Below, in pieces: positions 57,463 through 64,000 of a stretch of 64,000 nt of DNA. Location: assembly GCF_008831285.2 (NCBI RefSeq), contig NC_045145.1:6634802-6698801 (forward strand), written 5' to 3'. The stretch is from Nymphaea colorata. Its lineage: Eukaryota; Streptophyta; Magnoliopsida; Nymphaeales; Nymphaeaceae. Position 1 is the stretch's first letter. Each line of letters starts with the position of its first letter. Below the pieces are notes generated by a model. It was given only the letters and a program-made list of their open reading frames with translations, was not told the DNA's origin and searched no databases. Made by a program: the position numbers and the translations under genes.

Positions 57463-58496
57463 ATGTGCCCCAAAAAATAGGGCTGGAAGAATTGTCAGAG
57501 TGTTTCAAGAATCTGCATACGGGACAATATGTGTTACTGTTGCCAAATGACCCCTAAAGGGTTGTTTCCGCAAGCCATGCTAAATGGTCCCCTTTACGTA
57601 TCAAGGAACCTTGCGTACCGTACTGACTGCCTATGAAAAGCTGAAATATGACACAATAATCATGCAGCTTCTTGGGCGGCAATCTGGCACTCTCCCAAAG
57701 CCTGATAATCTCTCCGGTCATCAAGGAAAATTAGAAGCAGATTTAGTAACTGGATCAAGTATACCCTTTGCCTCTTCATATTCATTTTCTTTTACTATGC
57801 AAGCAGGTTGATGCAGACATCTACCAGATTATGTTGGCAGAACATAGTTGATCTTACATATTCAACTTAAATGTCCTTAAAGCCAAGCCTTTGCCAAGTG
57901 GGGACAGCATTTGCTCACTTACCAAATCAGTAAATAATGGGGAGTAAATAAATTTCAATGACCGGACAATATCTCATGAGAATCTCTTTGTTCAACGCAT
58001 TCTCGAATTGAATCAACATTTTTGTTGATTAATCTTCTATAAATTGTTGGTTTATTCAGTGATTGTCAACGTGGCAGCACCCCATCAGAGGTCAGTGCTT
58101 AGTATATTCGATAAGCTCATTTCAGAAAAGCAGGTTGCATGAGCACAGAGCAATGCTTCAAAGAAGATCTAGCGGTTCTATGCTCTCTCTTCCTCTCCCT
58201 CCCTCTCTTTTTCTCTCCCAATACGATGACTATGTAATAGAAAGAATTTGCTTTCCCATGTACCCACTAAAGAATAACCATAGATATTGGTAGACATCAC
58301 ATAGGAATTAATTCAATGATGCACATACATTGCAAAGTGAAACACAAGGAGAAAAAAAAAAATTCAAGAGTTAGTTTTCAAAGCAACCATCATCGTACAC
58401 TTTAGATTCACATAACTAAAATATTGGTTTTCCACTAGAGCAGTTAATAATTGGGACATGCTTTCTCAAGCAAAGATTGCTGCTTATTTCCCAATC
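57463..58496. other. 3' flank of the BIG GRAIN-like gene; no other gene
   Basis: Contains a CT tract at about 58182-58217. The 3' UTR of the gene probably lies within the part closest to 58496, but no single AATAAA can be chosen. A 75-codon frame at 57584-57811 has no known match. Confidence 0.45.
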
Positions 58497-59669
58497 TCAC
58501 CTAAGTGAGTCGGTCTGATAAAGAGGCATTCGGTTTGAGTAATCACGACCAAGATCATAATTTTGGAGCTCAAACAAATCTGAACTCGAATCGCTCATGA
58601 ATCCGTCTTCTTCTTCAGCCTCCATCTTCCTAATTGATCCCTTCTCGTGTGGTCGCTGAACGGACCGCTTCATCCCCTCGCCTCCCTTTCCTCGAGTTAT
58701 TTCCCCACCAATGTACCTGTTCTCTTTCTCATGATCTCCACCTTCCATCAAACAGGCATTAATGAGACCATCATTTTCATTAGAGCCTTCTTTCTTCCAT
58801 AAACGCCGCTTATAGATATTGCCTTCCCTTTCCGCCGAAACTGATTCCCTGAAAATGAAACTCTGATCTAACAAGGCTTTACTTGTACACTTCTTCTCAA
58901 ATGGTTCGCCAGTTGAAGGGAACAGTGTAAGTGACGATCTTCTGGTTCGAGGATAAAATTTCATCTTCTCATCATTCTTTACGTCGTTGAACTCTCTGTA
59001 AAATCTTGCAATTGAAGAGTCTGAGGAAGGGACATCAAATCCGGAAACAGAGGAGGAATAGTATAAAGACTTGGCAGAGTTGTCGCTAACACTCTGCAGG
59101 TGGCTAATGCTGCTTCTTCTCCTCCTCCCGCAGGGGCTCTCATGAGAGTCCTTGGCATCAACCACCTTGGTGGGCTTCGGTTTTCTCTTTCCTGCCGCCG
59201 CAGCGAAGAGAGAATTCAGAAGGTTGGCCAGTCTGCTTCCAGGTGATTTCGGAGTCTTGGCCGTCTTCTCACTGCTTTGCTTCTTGTCTTCCTTCTGCGG
59301 TTGGGGATGATAAGTGGCTTCGCCGTTGAAATAGTCATCCGCAGCTACACAGCCTTCTTTCACATCCTTACCGAAGACAGCAGAATTCTTCACGGAGGAC
59401 GCCAGATTGCATTTTTCTACGGCTTCGCCATGGAAGTAGCTCGTCGCTTCGAAGACGTGAAGTTCTCCGGAATCGCTTTTCCTGTGATGCATCCTGTAGT
59501 GCAGATCAAGTTTTGCGCTGTTGGCAGTCATTGGCCTGTAGTATCCGAACAGTGGGGCTCCGTAGCTTGAGACGAGAGGACACAGGGCCGAGGCAGTACC
59601 AGCGCAGAGCAGAGCAAGAGGTTCGTTTGGAAGTGAGGGAGGGTTAGGGAGTGTGGTGCTTTCAAGCAA
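58497..59669 (-). CDS. BIG GRAIN 1-like (E-type) protein
   Basis: A 390-codon single-exon gene. Near residues 63-79 it has RKSDSGELHVFEATSYF, matching the SGELDVFEAxxYF motif at the N-terminus of BIG GRAIN 1-like E proteins. KTPKSPGSRLANLLNSLF at 138-155 is the family's central SPGxRLaxfLNSLF motif, followed by a lysine-rich stretch. SDSSSDLFELQNYDL at 359-373 is the conserved C-terminal acidic/serine motif, also known from phytochrome kinase substrate proteins. The family is linked to auxin response and organ or grain size, with reported plasma-membrane location in rice BG1; that is inferred here. The protein is hydrophilic and mostly disordered with no transmembrane segment. Start: the first Met (59669) gives a 46-residue hydrophobic extension not expected in the family; Met47 (59531) is a good alternative. 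Confidence 0.82.
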   Translation of the reverse strand: MLESTTLPNPPSLPNEPLALLCAGTASALCPLVSSYGAPLFGYYRPMTANSAKLDLHYRMHHRKSDSGELHVFEATSYFHGEAVEKCNLASSVKNSAVFGKDVKEGCVAADDYFNGEATYHPQPQKEDKKQSSEKTAKTPKSPGSRLANLLNSLFAAAAGKRKPKPTKVVDAKDSHESPCGRRRRSSISHLQSVSDNSAKSLYYSSSVSGFDVPSSDSSIARFYREFNDVKNDEKMKFYPRTRRSSLTLFPSTGEPFEKKCTSKALLDQSFIFRESVSAEREGNIYKRRLWKKEGSNENDGLINACLMEGGDHEKENRYIGGEITRGKGGEGMKRSVQRPHEKGSIRKMEAEEEDGFMSDSSSDLFELQNYDLGRDYSNRMPLYQTDSLR

Positions 59670-59705
59670 AACTGGAAATGGTTGCAGTTGTAATGGAGGC
59701 AGCGC

Positions 59706-59711
59706 TTTATA
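59706..59711 (-). promoter_or_regulatory. candidate TATA box of the BIG GRAIN-like gene
   Basis: TATAAA on the minus strand (context GGATATAAAGCGC), only about 37 nt upstream of the first ATG. If used, transcription would start near 59675-59680 and leave only a few bases of leader before Met1, which favours Met47 as the real start with a leader of about 145 nt. Confidence 0.5.
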
Positions 59712-59833
59712 TCCGCTTTCAATTGCACGATCAGAGATGGGAGGGGTTGAAAGATCTTTTTCCTGGCTGCTTTAGCTGCTCAGTAGTGTCCCACCATGTC
59801 CATTTATTCCACTAAAAGCGGCCTGCACTAACT

Positions 59834-59835
<2 letters not shown>

Positions 59836-59923
<88 letters not shown>

Positions 59924-60325
59924 TTGGTAAAAACCAGTCACATATGTCAGAGAGAAAACAAGACCCTCAGATTTTGATTTTTGTAATTTAACCTTGTGAT
60001 CTTAAGATTAAGAATGAGTTGATGCAAAACGTATATTAAGTTGATCATTTGTTAGACTTTAATGGTGTTTTTATAATAAGAAAAAAAGAATAGCCCCCTA
60101 ACATGACAATAAAGAAATCAACATTTTTCATTAAAACAACTTAGAATCAAAACATGTTTTACATTAAAATAGTCTTTATAAATATATTGAGATGTTTATG
60201 TAAAATTTAAAATAGTTTTGCAACAAAAAATCAATGGATCTGGTTTTTATACCTCACCCGGGTGTGTTTTTTTTACCAATTTCTCTCTCTATCTCTCCCC
60301 ACCTTATATATATATATATACACTC
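59836..60325. repeat. (TA)n microsatellite and possible inverted-repeat element
   Basis: An uninterrupted (TA)n tract of about 84 bp at 59836-59919 is followed by AAAAGTTGGTAAAAACCAG; about 340 bp later TGGTTTTTATACC and TTTTTTTACCAATTTCTCTC lead into a second (TA)n at about 60305-60320. The inner words are inverted relative to each other, like the element at 18345-18780. Confidence 0.55.
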
Positions 60326-62026
60326 TTGTGCTCTTTTGTTCACTACCTTTTAACAGACTGATTTTTAATCTCACATATTTTGTATATAAAAGGATTGAAT
60401 CCTGATAGATGCTGCGGATGATTAGAATTTAAAAATTTGCTAAATAAAATGGTTATACCATTAACAACAGTTTACTCCTCTTTTAGGAACAAAATTGACT
60501 TTGTTGAACAAGTCCATGTACGTAATTATCATTCTTTGGCTTTTTTTTGTAGATAGATGACTAAAATTAGTAATATCTTCCAGAGAAGTACTTTTATTAA
60601 TAGGTTAATATATTTCTTATGATTACGGTTATGATCACTCTGTTAGAAGCTAGTTTGCATTTTAAACAATTTTGCGACATTTATTGCTATTAAGAGATTG
60701 CTAATGACTTGCAGAAAACATCTTTATGTCTAAGGTTTTAGGAAAATATGACAGCCACATGTGAAGAACTTAATTTCACAACTTGACTATCTTAATTTTT
60801 GGGTGAGCAGGAAGCTAATCCCATTGTCCAAGAGAGAGCCGAGACCCTTTTTCTACCTTTACCCCAAAGAGTTGCATTGGTACCAGGGGTTGGAGCCCAT
60901 ACTAGTGGCACTACACCTCTTAGAGCACTTTGGTGAGTTTGAGTTGCGTGTGCCGGTTAGTGCAGGCAACAGACCATACACCAAAAGAAAAAAAGGGGAC
61001 ATTTTTAAATTATTAAAAAATTGCTTTTGAGTCTTTTTTTTTTTTCTTTTTTTTTGTCTTTATAATTTTTTTTTTGCATGAGCTCATGCACCAGTAGAAT
61101 GTATATAGCCAGGTTCGCATTTCGATATCCCAGTTTGTAGGACGTGCAGTCCAAAGAGGAGTGGATTGTGTGGTGACGTTCCCTGAAATGACTGGAGGTG
61201 TCCATATGAGTCGCCTAAGAAATGTGAGACCATTTGTAGCATTGTCTTCCTTAATAGCTAGTCCCTTGTCTATATCCTGCAACATGTACAGTATTTTGAA
61301 TGCCACATTGAAGAAATTAAGTCCATATTAATGAATAGAGATCTGCCACACCAGGTGCTACAGCGGCAGCCAAGACCTAATAAAGGGTTGCAGGCATCGC
61401 TTGATCTTAATTTCTGGAGTTTCTGTAGTCAAATTTGGCCATGCAAAAGTGATCAAAATAATTTGTTAGTTGGTACTTGGTAGCCTCTGAACTATATATT
61501 AATTCCATCAATGTAATAATTACTTAAAGCACTTGAATTCAACATTTTCATGACCACAAATTTAGAAATTCTAAAGACACAATATGTAAGGATCATTTGG
61601 TGGACCGACATATGTCTATGAGGAATTTCAGATATTATGACTATCTTAACGTAAATATCCGTTTAAGTGAATGCATTTTGGGATATTACATCATTTTATA
61701 TGATATGAAGTAATTTTGTAATGTATAGATACCTATATGTAATTACAGACTCTTTGATGGGTTGAATTCGTAATTGCACTTAATATAAAATGGTAGTGGT
61801 CCCTGGGATCGTGCAATGGTTGCCAGAAACGTTGGTTTCTAAGGTGGTCTCTTCCCTATCTGAGAGCGACCGCACGTGCGCCACAAAGACCCTGGAAGAT
61901 CCTACTGCAATCCAATCATCCATTTGTTCAGATGGATTCAGGTACGCTTCCGCTACAGTTAAGATTTTGTTTCAATGATTTAGCATGAACATGATCCTGT
62001 TTAGCGCATATTCATTTTATGTATGC
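60326..62026. other. no gene recognised
   Basis: AT-rich sequence with a T-rich run at 61031-61075. The plus-strand open frame at 60761-61030 and others match no family I know. Confidence 0.4.
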
Positions 62027-62229
62027 ATGAGGGAAATCTCCCATCACAATATGCAATGTAGGTTCCGGCTAGCAACTTAAAAGGTTGATTTCAATAAGGT
62101 ATCGCTTTGTTACCACTTCCTGCCATATTCTTTTATTGTTCTTTCCAATCAATGAGGGAAATCTCCCATCACAATATGCAATGTAGGTTCCGGCTAGCAA
62201 CTTAAAAGGTTGATTTCAATAAGGTATCG
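62027..62229. repeat. exact 78-bp direct repeat, 47-bp spacer
   Basis: The 78 bp at 62027-62104 (starting ATGAGGGAAATCTCCCATCA, ending AATAAGGTATCG) recur without visible change at 62152-62229. The lack of divergence indicates a recent event. The second copy ends about 5 bp before an hAT-like repeat. Confidence 0.95.
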
Positions 62230-62234
62230 ACCAT

Positions 62235-62430
62235 CAGACGTGGGCTGGAGCCAAGGTGAGGTCCGTATAGGCCCTGGACCCACCTCAATTTCTTTTTTTA
62301 AAAAACTACGTATACATTTTAGAAAATTGTACTTATCTGATTGAAAAATGATATTTCAACTCTTTTCAAAATTTAAAAACTTTAATTCAATCCCCCTCAT
62401 GAAAAATTTCTGGTTCCATCCCTAGTCAAA
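62235..62430. mobile_element. hAT-like non-autonomous element, degraded copy
   Basis: Starts CAGACGTGGGCTGGAGCCAA and ends ATTTCTGGTTCCATCCCTAG. Shares AAATGATATTTC, AAAATTTAAAAACTTTAATT and CCCTCATGAAAAA with 63805-64000. Target duplication not clear (4 of 8). Confidence 0.6.
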
Positions 62431-63385
62431 CCAAATGACCTTTGTAGTTGTATATATATTTTATTAAAAACACAGTGATTTTGGGATAGGCCAGCCATTC
62501 TTCTCTATTCTCCCTCCTCCTGTCACAATAGTGGGCAAGCTATAATGGGTAGTTGAATCCTTAGTCACAAATATCATTTTCGCATTTTAGACAGATGTTT
62601 TCTCATATATAATACAGTAAGCTAAAAAAAACAGCTAAAATATGGTAAATTTTTAATGAAAAATATCAAAAATTAGGAAAAAATAATATAAATATGAGAC
62701 TAATAAGACAACTTTAAAAAATAAACAGATAAGCAACAAATAAAACTTAGAAGATGAAACAAGCGATTTGGCATTAAAAAAAAACATGAAAAACAGCCAA
62801 AATGAAAAAAACGGAACAGGTTTTTCCGTTTTTCCGTTTTTGCGGTTTTTTTTAGTGTTTTTTCTGCCATTTGATTCGGCTGACTTATTTTTTTACATTT
62901 TAACACATTTTTCTTAAAAAAAAAAACTCATTTTTTGTGACTATGGTTGGGCCATCGATTAATGGCGTGGACAAATTATCATTGATAAGTAAAACGTGGT
63001 AACAATGGTTCCACATCATGGTATCGGCAACCAAGCAGCAGTGAGCCTAGAAACCGGGCCTAGCATATGCATGCACTTCCATATGAATATAATAGTGGAG
63101 TGTTCATGCCCACTAGAGGCTGCTGCATGCTACCCAGAATCTAGTATCCATTTGGGCCCACCAGCACATGAGAAAGCTAACAAATTAATAGGGAAGGAGC
63201 TCCCTCCTTTGCTTAGGCCCCTTAGGCAAGCACCACATAATGATGGTGATCACTCGGTGTGCCAATCTCCCATCCCTCCTCCTCAGCCTACAACAGATAA
63301 AGAAACTCTAGCATTGCTCTCATCAGGTTGCACATATGTATGTGGACCTTGCGCGTCGATGCCAATCAATGGGATGACACGCTCT
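62431..63385. other. no gene recognised
   Basis: A patch of TTTTTCCGTTTTTCCGTTTT near 62820 is low-complexity. The 160-codon plus-strand frame at 62996-63478 runs into the hAT-like element and has no known domain, so I do not call it a gene. Confidence 0.4.
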
Positions 63386-63515
63386 CAGGGGCGGAGACAC
63401 ATGTGGGCATGTGTGGGCAGTTGGCCACATAGTTCAATAAGAATTTCATATTTAAATATTGGTCCTCGAATAAGGTGAGTGCACCCTCAGCCACATATGT
63501 CTGGCTCCGCCACTG
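63386..63515. mobile_element. hAT-like MITE, 130 bp
   Basis: Starts CAGGGGCGGAGACACATGTG and ends CACATATGTCTGGCTCCGCC followed by ACTG; the ends form an inverted pair (CAGTGGCGGAGCCAGACATA on the minus strand). Flanks CACGCTCT (63378-63385) and CACACTCC (63516-63523) agree at 6 of 8 positions. A short, complete copy of the family at 2861-3049. Confidence 0.8.
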
Positions 63516-63804
63516 CACACTCCTGGCAAACTTGCTCCCCATCGCTGCAGGAAGAGAGAGAGAGAGAGAGAGGGGATGTGGTGGTGGGGCAGAGGATGTG
63601 GACTTGTTCATGTCTGAAAGTATAAAAAGGGAGAGGTAACAGTGGCTTGTTTGGTTGCATGTAGTGAGAGTCAAGGGGAAAGGAATGCATGTGTCCGCCA
63701 GTGAGACCACACAAGAGGGGAGAGGGTCTAGATAGAAGGGTCCCTCTAGTGGATGCTGATGAAGTTGCTTTGATGCCTTGCTCATGAGCATTCACCATTC
63801 TATA
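63516..63804. other. GA tract and TATA-like box, no gene assigned
   Basis: (GA)n at about 63550-63572 and a TATA-like AGTATAAAAAGGG at about 63619-63631 on the plus strand, which could start a transcript running toward or beyond the window edge. No coding sequence or small-RNA precursor is recognised downstream before the next repeat. Confidence 0.35.
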
Positions 63805-64000
63805 CAGGGATGAAAACAAGGTAGGGCCCACATGATCCTTGGTTCCACCTCAAAATTTTTTCTTTTTAAATTTATATATAATTTTAGAAAATTTCACTTG
63901 TTTTATATAAAAATTTTGAAAAATGATATTTCGACCGTAGTCAAAATTTAAAAACTTTAATTTAGTCTCCCTCATGAAAAAAATTCTAGCTTTGCCCTTG
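63805..64000. mobile_element. hAT-like repeat reaching the window edge
   Basis: Starts CAGGGATGAAAACAAGG and at the last base of the window reads TTCTAGCTTTGCCCTTG, which is the expected right terminus (CAAGGGCAAAGCTAGAA on the minus strand). Probably complete at 64000, with left flank ATTCTATA; the right flank lies outside. Shares internal words with 62235-62430. Confidence 0.7.

Noticed and set aside
59277-59570. 97-codon plus-strand frame
   Set aside because: Antisense shadow of the BIG GRAIN-like gene.
63190-63215. GGGAAGGAGCTCCCTCC resembling the miR319 mature sequence
   Set aside because: It lacks the TTGGACTGAAGGGAGCTCCC context, and no complementary arm or precursor fold is visible nearby.
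62996-63478. 160-codon open frame as a gene
   Set aside because: Its end lies inside an hAT-like MITE, composition is not protein-like, and no family matches.

Overview
This is a window of plant nuclear DNA, almost certainly from a flowering plant. The evidence is an SBP-box transcription factor gene carrying a canonical miR156 target site, a BIG GRAIN 1-like gene, spliceosomal introns, and a mixed load of Ty3/gypsy, Ty1/copia, LINE, hAT-like, CACTA-like and MITE sequences with many (TA)n, (GA)n and (GT)n microsatellites. The base composition is AT-rich and genes are sparse. I cannot place the species from sequence alone.

Two protein-coding genes look intact, both on the minus strand. (1) An SPL gene (4870-13076) has three coding exons encoding 479 aa; a 6.4-kb first intron splits the SBP zinc-finger domain and is full of repeats. 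Its last exon has a miR156 site at 5284-5303. (2) A single-exon gene (58497-59669, 390 aa) resembles the BIG GRAIN 1-like E family. The rest is transposon-derived or unassigned.

Layout. 1-1804: Ty3/gypsy gag-protease-RT remnant, cut by the window edge. 1850-3050: microsatellites and an hAT-like element with a perfect 8-bp target duplication. 4870-13076: SPL gene. 13.1-23 kb: unassigned DNA with a minisatellite, a four-copy MITE family (one copy lies in the SPL intron) and long TA arrays. 23.2-26.6 kb: another hAT-like element, then a decayed Ty3/gypsy 5' region with an internal duplication. 28.4-38.1 kb: GAGCTCGAG-type elements and a 2.5-2.7 kb segmental duplication (copies near 29.8-32.5 and 35.5-38.1 kb) whose copies differ by transposon insertions, with a dead exon of plastid-type alpha-glucan phosphorylase between them. 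39.8-42.4 kb: plus-strand copia fragment ending at an LTR-like sequence. 43.15-47.8 kb: decayed minus-strand copia element with recognisable LTRs. 48.6-53.2 kb: LINE remnant interrupted by a compact 3.2-kb copia element with matching 5-bp target duplications. 53.4-58.4 kb: degenerate GGATTTGG-rich DNA and unassigned sequence. 58.5-59.7 kb: BIG GRAIN-like gene. 59.8-64 kb: TA array, an exact 78-bp direct repeat, and three hAT-like copies, the last cut by the window edge.

The two genes show no sign of acting together; they are neighbours in a repeat-rich region. I found no convincing new biological system. The most informative observations are the nested and dated insertions, the gag-to-integrase deletion in the compact copia element, the segmental duplication around a broken phosphorylase exon, and the repeat-filled intron inside the SBP domain.
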